From the NCBI RefSeq assembly GCF_050864855.1, contig NZ_JBOZWW010000008.1:1-37029 (forward strand): 37,029 bases of DNA. Direction: 5' to 3'. Below are positions 8,355-16,928 of this stretch, piece after piece. A model generated the notes under the pieces. The model made no database searches and was not told the origin of the DNA. It saw nothing but the letters and a program-made list of their open reading frames with translations. This stretch comes from Cardinium hertigii_C. GTDB lineage: Bacteria > Bacteroidota > Bacteroidia > Cytophagales > Amoebophilaceae. Position numbers and translations under genes: made by a program. The first letter of the stretch is position 1, and the number at the start of each line of letters is the position of its first letter.

Positions 8355-9359
8355 TTATATAACAGTTTTATTTGATATTTTAAATGGTCGTGGGATAAGA
8401 TTAGAGGATTGTTGTAAGATCGCTTTTGCCAAAATGTAACCAAGATAAGCGTGATACATTAAACCACGGGATCCTAGACCCGTAAAACACCAGGTTTTGC
8501 TATCTAACTGATCAATAATTGGATAATAAGAATCTAAAGAACGATAAACCCTAATCCCAGACTTATAGCCCAACACTTTAATATCCATTTTAACCCATGG
8601 ATCTATTTGGTATCGAATAAGATTTGTAGCTTCATCTAGGGTAATATATTTCAAGTCTTTTCTTGATGTCGTACCAAGATAGCATATGTTGCTTTGATCT
8701 GTTAAACTTAAGTAACCATTACCAATAATACCGTAAATCAGTTTTTTTTCACAGATTAATATCTCTCCTCTTTTTAGCACTAAGTTTAATGAAGGGTATA
8801 AGTTAGCAATATCAGCACCACAAGCTAGAATTACTTTATCAAAATGAGCACTATCATTCAGTATAAAAGTTTGCGATACTAATTTAGCTCCATAATGAGC
8901 GCATAAAATCCAAATTCCCTTTAAATAAAGATCTGTATAAACACTTAGTCCACCTGGAATAAATAGAGCTGGTCTATATATTCCAGTTTGATTATAGGTA
9001 TGATCAGGATCCCATAGAGATACATCATCTTGTGTTTGGACTATTTTAGAAAAACTTTTCTGATCTTCTAGATTTATAGCACAACGAACAATTCCACTTT
9101 TTTTATAGGTTGATTTTCCTATAGCATGTGCTGCTGCATTCAATAATTGTATGGTTGCTGCTATAGCGTCTTTAGAACCCCAGTTAAGTTGAGCAAGAGA
9201 ACCTGTATATGGATGTAATAGGCCTGCAGCAGCTCCTGACGCACCTGATCCTATACCTTCTTTTTCAAATAATTCTATTTTTAAAGTACGGTCTTTACTT
9301 AAAAGGTGGTAACAAACAGCAAGACCTGAAAGACCTCCTCCTACAATCGCTATACGCAT
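8355..9359 (-). CDS. FAD-dependent oxidoreductase of the DAO family (MnmC C-domain-like)
   Basis: A 334-residue protein starting with the dinucleotide-binding motif I-V-G-G-G-L-S-G-L-A (residues 4-13), then an acidic residue at the end of strand 2 (F-E-K-E). The segment G-S-G-A-S-G-A-A-A-G-L-L-H-P resembles the oxidase part of MnmC, which acts on 5-carboxymethylaminomethyl uridine in tRNA, and also other D-amino-acid-oxidase relatives such as glycine oxidase. The C-terminus has the second FAD contact (G-L-G-S-R-G-L at about 295-301). The methyltransferase half of MnmC is absent. The substrate is not decided by what is visible. It stands alone between IS copies. Confidence 0.75.
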   Translation of the reverse strand: MRIAIVGGGLSGLAVCYHLLSKDRTLKIELFEKEGIGSGASGAAAGLLHPYTGSLAQLNWGSKDAIAATIQLLNAAAHAIGKSTYKKSGIVRCAINLEDQKSFSKIVQTQDDVSLWDPDHTYNQTGIYRPALFIPGGLSVYTDLYLKGIWILCAHYGAKLVSQTFILNDSAHFDKVILACGADIANLYPSLNLVLKRGEILICEKKLIYGIIGNGYLSLTDQSNICYLGTTSRKDLKYITLDEATNLIRYQIDPWVKMDIKVLGYKSGIRVYRSLDSYYPIIDQLDSKTWCFTGLGSRGLMYHAYLGYILAKAILQQSSNLIPRPFKISNKTVI

Positions 9360-9975
9360 GACTAGTTATAATATCTATATTATCAGAAACATCCATAACA
9401 TTAATTCACTATTATAACTTGAAAATTAATGTAAAAAATATTTTTACGTTTTAAACGTACTCAATAAAAAATTGAACTAATGAGGGAATTAGGAAAAATT
9501 GTTCTAAAATGTACGCTATATATAGTCAATATCTGTGTCTTAAAAAACGACCGTTTTTTATAGTGGACTGAAAAAATAGGACAGAAAAAAACTAGTTTTG
9601 TTTCTCAAAAGTATGTTTTCATAAAATTAAAATGAATAGATCAGATGGGAAGAAAAAAGTGATCTGAATCCTCAAATCGAAAAGGTTCTCTCACATATTG
9701 ATACGACATTCTATGATATTTCTTCTAAGTTCGTAAAAGATTAAAATTTACGAATTAAGTTCATTATTTATAAAATCAGTGATCACTTTATATATAAGAT
9801 AATGAGGTATAAAAAAATAAGTATAAAATCGCTTATTTTTGAGTAGCTCGTCTTAGTAAGCAGATCACGAACTTATTTAATAAACACATTATAATTCCCT
9901 TACCTTAATTTGTTTTCTGTTTTCTGACGTGATCGCCTATATACCCAATTTTAGTTTAATTTAAACTTAAATAGT
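9360..9975. other. Gene-free AT-rich stretch with IS debris
   Basis: No gene is supported here. At 9535-9563 lies copy B of the dispersed palindromic repeat (GTGTCTTAAAAAACGACCG...). The bases at about 9565-9590 (GTGGACTGAAAAAATAGGAC) look like an IS end, followed by a short start M-N-R-S-D-G-K-K-K and early stops, so a decayed IS is likely. At 9913-9932 the motif TTTTCTGTTTTCTGACGTGA nearly repeats 955-974. Confidence 0.4.
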
Positions 9976-10117
9976 GAGACCGTTGCGATAGATAGTTATT
10001 GTAATTTTTGATAAGGTTGTAGTTGTATTTTTAGTAGTTTTTATGTTAAGGATGCATAAATTTAGTTATTTAGTGATTTTCAAGTTAATCTTTGTATATT
10101 TTAGATATACCATCCCC

Positions 10118-11143
10118 CTAAAAACCCTTTAAAATGATATTTGGAGCTCTATATAAATTATAGGCTATAGATTCCATAACATGTTGCGTATGCGTTTTAT
10201 CAAGGCCTATATACCTAGTCCCTCCACTACGGAACCACCTCTTAATACTTCCAAATACCCTTTCTACTTTATAGCGCGTCTTAGATACCAATTTATTAAA
10301 CCGTTTAGCAGCAGGTGATAAAGGATGATTTCTACTACCTTTCTTTTGAATAGCTGATTTTAATTTCTTGTCTTTTAGTAAAGTTTCGTTGGGCAAACCG
10401 CTATAGCCTTTATCTCCATAGAGCCTGCTTCCTGCTTTTAGCGATACTTTATCCAATAATATAGGTAAATGGGCACCATCATGACTAGATGCTTTTGTAG
10501 TACTGACTGACAGAACTAAACCTTGTTTACTTTCTACAAGGACATGTCGTTTATACCCATAGTAAAGATTATGACCTTTTTTGGTCCAACTAGCTTCTGG
10601 ATCTACCCCTTTTTGGTAACTCTGGGATACCGATATAGTACCATCCTCATGTAAATCATAGCTCTTTTTACCTTTGGGACATCTAGGAGTAGGGGTGATA
10701 GAAGCGTCAACAACTGCACCATGCTGAACCAGAACACCATGGTTAGATAGTTGATCATTTATAATTTTTAACAATCTATCTAAAGCTTTTTTTTCTGTAA
10801 GCGCAGTCCTAAATCTGCTTAATACACTATGATCTGGAACAGAATTATCCATCGATATACCACAAAATCTGCTAAAAGTAATACGATCATTTACTTCCTC
10901 TTCGACTTGGTAATCGCTCAGTCCATACCACTGCTCAAGCAATAGCATTTTAAACAAAAGAAGCGGGCTATAAGCAGGCTTGCCTGATAAACGTAAACCT
11001 TTAGGATAATACATACGCAGTTCTTTTTCTACTAATGACCAGTTAATCAAATTATTGATTTGATCAAAAAACGTATGCTTGCATTTACGCCGACTAGCTG
11101 ATATATCTGATAAACTTAACTGACCACTTACTTTTATTGACAT
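10118..11143 (-). CDS. IS5-family transposase (copy 2)
   Basis: 341 residues, same DDE residues as copy 1 (D146, D244, E294). Copy 3 is inserted three bases upstream of its start codon, so its own leader of about 110 bases is now on the far side of copy 3. Expression would depend on readthrough or a promoter at the copy 3 end. It is nearly identical to the copy 3 protein, with a few differences such as Q for E at about residue 207. Confidence 0.95.
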   Translation of the reverse strand: MSIKVSGQLSLSDISASRRKCKHTFFDQINNLINWSLVEKELRMYYPKGLRLSGKPAYSPLLLFKMLLLEQWYGLSDYQVEEEVNDRITFSRFCGISMDNSVPDHSVLSRFRTALTEKKALDRLLKIINDQLSNHGVLVQHGAVVDASITPTPRCPKGKKSYDLHEDGTISVSQSYQKGVDPEASWTKKGHNLYYGYKRHVLVESKQGLVLSVSTTKASSHDGAHLPILLDKVSLKAGSRLYGDKGYSGLPNETLLKDKKLKSAIQKKGSRNHPLSPAAKRFNKLVSKTRYKVERVFGSIKRWFRSGGTRYIGLDKTHTQHVMESIAYNLYRAPNIILKGF

Positions 11144-11146
11144 AAT

Positions 11147-12430
11147 GAGACCGTTGCGATAGATAGTTATTGTAATTTTTGATAAGGTTGTAGTTGTATT
11201 TTTAGTAGTTTTTATGTTAAGGATGCATAAATTTAGTTATTTAGTGATTTTCAAGTTAATCTTTGTATATTTTAGATATACCATCCCCCTAAAAACCCTT
11301 TAAAATGATATTTGGAGCTCTATATAAATTATAGGCTATAGCTTCCATAACATGTTGCGTATGCGTTTTATCAAGGCCTATATACCTAGTCCCTCCACTA
11401 CGGAACCACCTCTTAATACTTCCAAATACCCTTTCTACTTTATATCGCGTCTTAGATACCAATTTATTAAACCGTTTAGCAGCAGGTGATAAAGGATGAT
11501 TTCTACTACCTTTCTTTTGAATAGCTGATTTTAATTTCTTGTCTTTTAGTAAAGTTTCGTTGGGCAAACCGCTATAGCCTTTATCTCCATAGAGCCTGCT
11601 TCCTGCTTTTAGCGATACTTTATCCAATAATATAGGTAAATGGGCACCATCATGACTAGATGCTTTTGTAGTACTGACTGACAGAACTAAACCTTCTTTA
11701 CTTTCTACAAGGACATGTCGTTTATACCCATAGTAAAGATTATGGCCTTTTTTGGTCCAACTAGCTTCTGGATCTACCCCTTTTTGGTAACTCTGGGATA
11801 CCGATATAGTACCATCCTCATGTAAATCATAGCTCTTTTTACCTTTGGGACATCTAGGAGTAGGGGTGATAGAGGCGTCAACAACTGCACCATGCTGAAC
11901 CAATACACCATGGTTAGATAGTTGATCATTTATAATTTTTAACAATCTATCTAAAGCTTTTTTTTCTGTAAGCGCAGTCCTAAATCTGCTTAATACACTA
12001 TGATCTGGAACAGAATTATCCATCGATATACCACAAAATCTGCTAAAAGTAATACGATCATTTACTTCTTCTTCGACTTGGTAATCGCTCAGTCCATACC
12101 ACTGCTCAAGCAATAGCATTTTAAACAAAAGAAGCGGGCTATAAGCAGGCTTGCCTGATAAACGTAAACCTTTAGGATAATACATACGCAGTTCTTTTTC
12201 TACTAATGACCAGTTAATCAAATTATTGATTTGATCAAAAAACGTATGCTTGCATTTACGCCGACTAGCTGATATATCTGATAAACTTAACTGACCACTT
12301 ACTTTTATTGACATAATAATATCATAAAATTTTTATTACAAAACCTAAACAATAAATACAAGTTAAGATTTTAATAAAATTAACAATTACTTTCTTATCC
12401 TAAAATCTAAAAACCTATTGCAACGGTCTC
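11147..12430 (-). mobile_element. IS5-group insertion sequence, copy 3, nested in copy 2
   Basis: A 1284-bp element with full terminal repeats and a 5-bp duplication ATAAT (11142-11146 and 12431-12435). It inserted between the leader and start codon of copy 2. Both elements have the same orientation, giving a tandem-like arrangement. Confidence 0.95.
11289..12314 (-). CDS. IS5-family transposase (copy 3)
   Basis: 341 residues, intact, with all three DDE residues in their usual motifs. The leader and both element ends are present, so this is one of the copies most likely to be active. Confidence 0.95.
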   Translation of the reverse strand: MSIKVSGQLSLSDISASRRKCKHTFFDQINNLINWSLVEKELRMYYPKGLRLSGKPAYSPLLLFKMLLLEQWYGLSDYQVEEEVNDRITFSRFCGISMDNSVPDHSVLSRFRTALTEKKALDRLLKIINDQLSNHGVLVQHGAVVDASITPTPRCPKGKKSYDLHEDGTISVSQSYQKGVDPEASWTKKGHNLYYGYKRHVLVESKEGLVLSVSTTKASSHDGAHLPILLDKVSLKAGSRLYGDKGYSGLPNETLLKDKKLKSAIQKKGSRNHPLSPAAKRFNKLVSKTRYKVERVFGSIKRWFRSGGTRYIGLDKTHTQHVMEAIAYNLYRAPNIILKGF

Positions 12431-12550
12431 ATAATAATATCATAAAATTTTTATTACAAAACCTAAACAATAAATACAAGTTAAGATTTTAATAAAATTA
12501 ACAATTACTTTCTTATCCTAAAATCTAAAAACCTATTGCAACGGTCTCAT

Positions 12551-13264
12551 TAAGTTGATAGGTATGCTCATGCCAAACAGTATAAACGTTTATCTAAAGG
12601 GATTAAAACATTAAAAACCTATCTTGGTAGAGTAGTAAGAGATGTAGAACGTTCTATACAATCCTCTGATGATCTAATACGGAATCAATTTACCAATCTA
12701 CTATCTATAAGTAAAAAACTTATAACCCAATCAAAAAAAAGTAAAGATAAAATTTATAGCATCCATGAACCATCCATCTACTGTGTAAGTAAAGGTAAGT
12801 ATAAACATCCTTATGAGTTTGGTTGCAAGGTACAATTTACAGTAACGCATAAAAAAGGTTTAATTGTTTCAACACAAGCAATACATCCTAATGCTTACGA
12901 TGGCCATACTTTACAGAAGAGTTTATTACAAGCCGAGCAATTATCTGGTACCAAGGTAAAATATGCTTTCGTAGATAAAGCCTATAGAGGTCATAATGTG
13001 CGTGTTAATGAATGTGATATATTTATAAGTGGTTCTAAAAGGGGAATAACGCCTGCTCTAAAAAAAGCTATAAAAAGAAGATCTTCTATTGAACCGCATA
13101 TTGGTCATATGAAATCCGATGGTAAATTATCTGTTAACTATTTGAAAGGTATTTTAGGAGATAAACTTAAGGTTATTTTATGTGCTATTGCTCATAACCT
13201 ACAACTGATTACAAGAAAGTTATTCTTAACACCCTCACAATCAAATAAATTAAAACCTATATAA
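12551..13264 (+). pseudogene. IS1182/IS5-like transposase lacking its first ~198 residues
   Basis: The open frame runs from the IS junction (V-D-R-Y-A-H-A-K-Q-Y) to TAA at 13262-13264 with no stop, and matches residues 199-434 of the complete transposase at 31279-32583. It keeps the second acidic motif (A-F-V-D-K-A-Y-R-G) and the third (S-I-E-P-H-I-G-H), but the first catalytic aspartate region is lost. There is no usable start upstream of a GTG at 12998. Confidence 0.9.
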
Positions 13265-13396
13265 TTCATATTTTTAATCCAAAACCAGTTATACCTATAT
13301 CTTGGGTAGGAAAAATAGAGCGCCTGCTAAAACCATAAATATTATAAAAAAATATCCATTCAATATTTTTATACAAAAAAATATTTCAGGGCCGAC
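12551..13396 (+). mobile_element. Truncated IS1182/IS5-like element with only its right half
   Basis: It ends at 13396 with ATTTCAGGGCCGAC, the same end as the complete element at 31147-32697, and the distance from stop codon to end (132 bases) is the same in both. The left half is missing, cut exactly where copy 2 of the IS5-group element ends, which points to a deletion involving that IS. Confidence 0.85.
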
Positions 13397-13548
13397 TAGG
13401 TAGTTCTAAGAAAGATTCTAATTGTTGTTGATTAGCTTCATTGCTGATAATAGTATACAGTTTATTCAACGCAAACTTTTATAATTTTTTTGCTATTTTC
13501 ATGATGATACTTATCTGCGATACACCATGTAACAGAGCCTTTAAAAGT

Positions 13549-13564
13549 CTATTGCAACGGTCTC
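13549..13564. repeat. Solitary IS5-group terminal repeat
   Basis: CTATTGCAACGGTCTC is a perfect IS5-group end with no element attached; the bases to its left do not continue the element. It is the scar of a seventh copy lost by deletion, about 1 kb from the end of copy 2. Confidence 0.8.
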
Positions 13565-13568
13565 ATAC

Positions 13569-13597
13569 CCTATAGTTGTCTTTTAAGTTTAGTATGT
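13569..13597. repeat. 29-bp repeat downstream of ruvC (pair with 14389-14417)
   Basis: This sequence and 14389-14417 agree in 25 of 29 bases (shared core TTTAAGTTTAGT) in the same orientation. They lie on either side of ruvC. Nature unknown; they may be ends of a decayed element. Confidence 0.4.
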
Positions 13598-13653
13598 TGT
13601 ATTTTCCTTTATGAATCAAAAAAATATTTTGCAGACAGCCAGTTAACACTTAA

Positions 13654-14208
13654 CTAAAGAGATAACTTGCGATTGGGATGTGCGGTTATAAATTGAGACC
13701 AGCTTTTGGGCTTAGCAGTAGAAGATAGACGTTGTTGGCTATGGCATAAAGCTATCGCCAGTGCATCTGAAGCATCTAAAAAAGTAGATGGAATAGATAA
13801 GTTAAGGAGATGACCCACCATAGCAGCCACTTGTTCCTTAGATGCATTGCCGTTTCCTGTAACCGCTTGTTTCACCTTACGTGGCGCATATTCTGTAATA
13901 GGCATTTCACAAGCTAAGGCTGCTGCAATGGCTACTCCTTGTGCCCTTCCTAACTTAAGCATGGATTGTACATTGGATCCATAAAAAATTGATTCAATAG
14001 CTACTGCATCTGGCCTATGTTTTTGCAACAATCTTACCATATGTAAATAGATATGACGCATTCGTAGCATATGTCCTTTGTATTTTTTTAACTCCAAAAT
14101 ACCATAGTCTATGAGTTTTATAGCGTTACCTATTGCTGCTTCTTGAATAATGCCAAAGCCCATAATCACACTTCCAGGATCTAGCCCTATAATAATTTTT
14201 CCACCCAT
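13654..14208 (-). CDS. ruvC: Crossover junction endodeoxyribonuclease RuvC
   Basis: A 184-residue Holliday-junction resolvase. The RNase-H-like active site is complete: D10 (G-L-D-P-G-S), E72 (A-I-E-S-I-F), D145 and D148 (L-D-A-S-D-A). The Y-A-P-R-K-V-K-Q-A-V-T-G-N-G segment at 107-120 is diagnostic. It cuts four-way junctions with RuvAB during recombination repair. ATG at 14206-14208. The length is slightly above the usual 170-180 because of a short basic tail. No operon partner is adjacent; IS debris flanks it. Confidence 0.97.
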   Translation of the reverse strand: MGGKIIIGLDPGSVIMGFGIIQEAAIGNAIKLIDYGILELKKYKGHMLRMRHIYLHMVRLLQKHRPDAVAIESIFYGSNVQSMLKLGRAQGVAIAAALACEMPITEYAPRKVKQAVTGNGNASKEQVAAMVGHLLNLSIPSTFLDASDALAIALCHSQQRLSSTAKPKSWSQFITAHPNRKLSL

Positions 14209-14598
14209 AAATTATTTATTTCAAGTATATATAAAAAATGTTATCTTGATAAGTCTACTTTTCATCACTCTACAATATTTTTCTAAATTTTATAGCACAG
14301 CGTAAAACAACGTTTTATCTATACTAATAATAGGATTACTTCTGATGCAAAAGCCAATACTTGATCTTATAGACAGTAAAAATAGTATCCTATACGTGTC
14401 GTTTAAGTTTAGTGTGTAGGATACAGTTTTAATGTACGCAATTTACATTATTTATTTCTAAACCAGCACATAAGTTGCTAACGGTGTCATTGTCTAATGA
14501 TCTTTATAATCAATATCAAAAAGTAATACTCTATTTAAGGACAAAGCATTATAATAAAAATACCTAATAAAATTAAAATAATCTTTTCAAGCAATGCA
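14209..14598. other. Gene-free stretch between ruvC and the carrier-like ORF
   Basis: AT-rich, with no supported ORF. It holds the second member of the 29-bp repeat pair (14389-14417). It may contain the end of the biosynthetic operon transcript and the ruvC promoter, but no clear hairpin terminator is visible. Confidence 0.4.
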
Positions 14599-14829
14599 TC
14601 AAATTTTGTTTGTTACATGTAACATGGTTACTAAATGTATAATATCTTTTTTATCAAGTCCTATAATACTATTTGGGTTAAAAAGTATGTTAAAATATTC
14701 CTCTAACATTAAAGTAAATTCTAGCATTTCTTTATTTATTTCATAAAAAGGAAGGGTTATTTGATAAAATTCTAGCATATAGTCTATTGTACTTTCAATA
14801 CAATTTTTTTTATTGATTGATTCATTCAT
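14599..14829 (-). CDS. Small acidic protein resembling an acyl-carrier protein without the phosphopantetheine serine
   Basis: 76 residues. The segment L-E-F-T-L-M-L-E-E-Y-F-N-I (37-49), followed by F-N-P-N-S-I-I-G-L-D-K-K-D-I-I-H-L-V (50-67), follows the pattern of helices II-III of acyl/peptidyl carrier proteins (V-E-L-V-M-x-L-E-E-E-F-x-I). The position where carriers have D-S-L reads I-N-K, so the attachment serine is absent. It lies 98 bases after the AsnB gene on the same strand and could be the last gene of that operon. The carrier resemblance is short and may be chance. Confidence 0.35.
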   Translation of the reverse strand: MNESINKKNCIESTIDYMLEFYQITLPFYEINKEMLEFTLMLEEYFNILFNPNSIIGLDKKDIIHLVTMLHVTNKI

Positions 14830-14927
14830 TCATAAAGTATTTAACTATTTTTTATCTTACCCTCAAAAATTTAGCACCTGCGCAAACAGAAATAATATAG
14901 ATCATAAAGTAGCATAATATTTGAAAT

Positions 14928-16895
14928 TTAATGATAATTTGGTGCTTTAATCGGCCTATTGGTTATGAACATGTCATATAATAAATGTGTACATAGCACC
15001 AACATTATTTTTCTTTCTAAAAGAATACGCATTTGTATATCCATATTGTTGTTTTCTATATACTTTAAGGTACGTTGTATACCCTTATAAGAAAAAAGAT
15101 TGTATGATTTAACAGTTGCTTCACTCCAAATAAAATGATCAAAAAACAATGGCCTTTTTGGGTTATTTAAAAACCCAGATAATATAGGTGCTGTATAACC
15201 ACGTTTTGTTCTTTTGTAAACCAAGGGAGGAATCATAGATTGGAATGCTAGCTTTAGTAAATTTTTTTCTCTCATTCCAAACAGATGATAATGATCAGGG
15301 AGGGTTAGTATATAATTTATGAGGTTAAGATCTAAAAATGGTAATCTGCTTTCTAAACTATGTGCCATTTCTACTTTTCCTCCTAGACATTGTAAAACGT
15401 ATAAAGGAAAAGTTGTTTTTAAAAATTCTAGTTGATTTTTTTTGATCAAACTGATGCCTAAAATTTCGTTTCTTGGTATATTTTCACTATACACAATGGC
15501 TGGTTCCTTATCATGTATCGCCATTATGAAATCGTCTGAAAAAATATCTTTGGTTATATTTTCCATTTCTTGAATATTACCAATAGAAATAGGGTAGTAA
15601 CCATATTGGCTAATTAGCTTGTCTCTGCCATCTTGATTACTAATCGTTAGATCATAACCTTTTTGTGTTGGTTCATTTTCTTCAGTAAAATCCTGTAAAA
15701 CTTTTCCTCGGTATGGCCATCTGTCATTTTTATTTTTAATCGTCTTAAACCAAGGGTAACCTAGAAAGAATTCATCCGCGCCTTCCCCAGTGAGCACAAC
15801 TCTCACAAAGTTACTCGCGTGTTTGGCTAATAAGAACTTCCCCACAAAGTCCATAGTTTGCGCCAAACATTCTGTGTGAAATAATGCAATTGGTAAATGG
15901 TTGGCCAAATCTGTATCTTCAATCCATAAAGGATGATGCGTTGTATGTAAATAGTTGGCTACATACCTGCTATAATTTGATTCATCATGCGCTTGATTTC
16001 TAAAACATAAAGAAAATGTATGCACTGGATGGTTCATGCAAGCTTGCATGATCGCACATAAGATCGTTGAATCCAAACCACCTGATAAGAATACTCCTGT
16101 TTCAAAATCACTCCACAACCTTCTTTGTACACTTTTCTTAAGTAAAACAGCAACCTTATTACTTGCTTTAAACATATCGTCCTGATGTGTATGGGGACTA
16201 TTAATAGCATATGTATTTAGTAAGTAGCCATATCTTTTTGTTTGAAATTTACCTTCTTGTACTATTAAATAATGCTGAGGTTCAAGTATATAAATATCTT
16301 TAAATATAGTTCTTTTTAACGAATCCGCACGCATCATTTGATAAAAAATAGTTTCCAAGTTGATAGATACATAAAAATTCGGAAGGGCTAATAATGCTTT
16401 CATTTCAGAAGCAAAAAATAATGTATGATGCTGTATAGCATAGTATAAGGATTTTGTACCCCATCTATCTCTAGCTATAATAGCGCATTTTTCTCGTTCA
16501 TCGTATAGTGCAAATGCGAATTCACCGTTAAGTTGGTCAAGTATTTGTATGCCATATTCTTGATATAGGTATAGTAATACTTCTGTATCTGTATATGATT
16601 GAAATACAATGCCTTTATTCTGTAATGATTGTTTTTTAGATTCGTAATCATATATTTCCCCATTATATACCAATACGATAGATCCATTTAGATTTTGCAT
16701 AGGTTGCATGCCATTTTTTGCATCCAATAAAGATAATCTTGTGAAAGCAAAGCCAATGCCTTGCGCATCGTTGCAATAAATTGCTTGATCATCAGGTCCC
16801 CTATGCAAAAGGGCATGATTCATTTTTGATAAAGCTTCTGTAGTGATTACATAAGAAGATCCTTGTAAAGCTATAATACCAGCTATGCCACACAT
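14928..16895 (-). CDS. asnB: AsnB-type glutamine-dependent asparagine synthetase/amidotransferase
   Basis: 655 residues. M-C-G-I-A-G gives the N-terminal nucleophile cysteine (C2), with H-R-G-P-D-D-Q at 31-37, Y-N-G-E-I-Y-D at 77-83 and L-N-G-E-F-A-F-A at 122-129 forming the class II glutaminase domain. The synthetase domain has the PP-loop S-G-G-L-D-S at 271-276 and T-G-E-G-A-D-E-F further on. It is predicted to move ammonia from glutamine to an adenylated carboxylate. It may make asparagine, but its place directly after a methyltransferase in a restored operon (12-base gap) favours a tailoring amidation or cyclisation in the pathway. Copy 4 of the IS lies 34 bases upstream of its start. Confidence 0.9.
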   Translation of the reverse strand: MCGIAGIIALQGSSYVITTEALSKMNHALLHRGPDDQAIYCNDAQGIGFAFTRLSLLDAKNGMQPMQNLNGSIVLVYNGEIYDYESKKQSLQNKGIVFQSYTDTEVLLYLYQEYGIQILDQLNGEFAFALYDEREKCAIIARDRWGTKSLYYAIQHHTLFFASEMKALLALPNFYVSINLETIFYQMMRADSLKRTIFKDIYILEPQHYLIVQEGKFQTKRYGYLLNTYAINSPHTHQDDMFKASNKVAVLLKKSVQRRLWSDFETGVFLSGGLDSTILCAIMQACMNHPVHTFSLCFRNQAHDESNYSRYVANYLHTTHHPLWIEDTDLANHLPIALFHTECLAQTMDFVGKFLLAKHASNFVRVVLTGEGADEFFLGYPWFKTIKNKNDRWPYRGKVLQDFTEENEPTQKGYDLTISNQDGRDKLISQYGYYPISIGNIQEMENITKDIFSDDFIMAIHDKEPAIVYSENIPRNEILGISLIKKNQLEFLKTTFPLYVLQCLGGKVEMAHSLESRLPFLDLNLINYILTLPDHYHLFGMREKNLLKLAFQSMIPPLVYKRTKRGYTAPILSGFLNNPKRPLFFDHFIWSEATVKSYNLFSYKGIQRTLKYIENNNMDIQMRILLERKIMLVLCTHLLYDMFITNRPIKAPNYH

Positions 16896-16928
16896 CTGAA
16901 ATGGAGTTTATGGTTTATGTTGCAATAT

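Larger units (their letters stand above)
9976..12548 (-). mobile_element. IS5-group insertion sequence, copy 2, split by copy 3
   Basis: The left part is 9976-11146 and the right part 12436-12548. After removing copy 3 and one 5-bp duplication these sum to 1284 bp, the full element length. The outer flanks (ATAGT on the left, ATTAA on the right) do not match, so copy 2 has recombined or lost adjacent DNA since insertion. Its right side abuts the truncated IS1182-like remnant. Confidence 0.93.
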
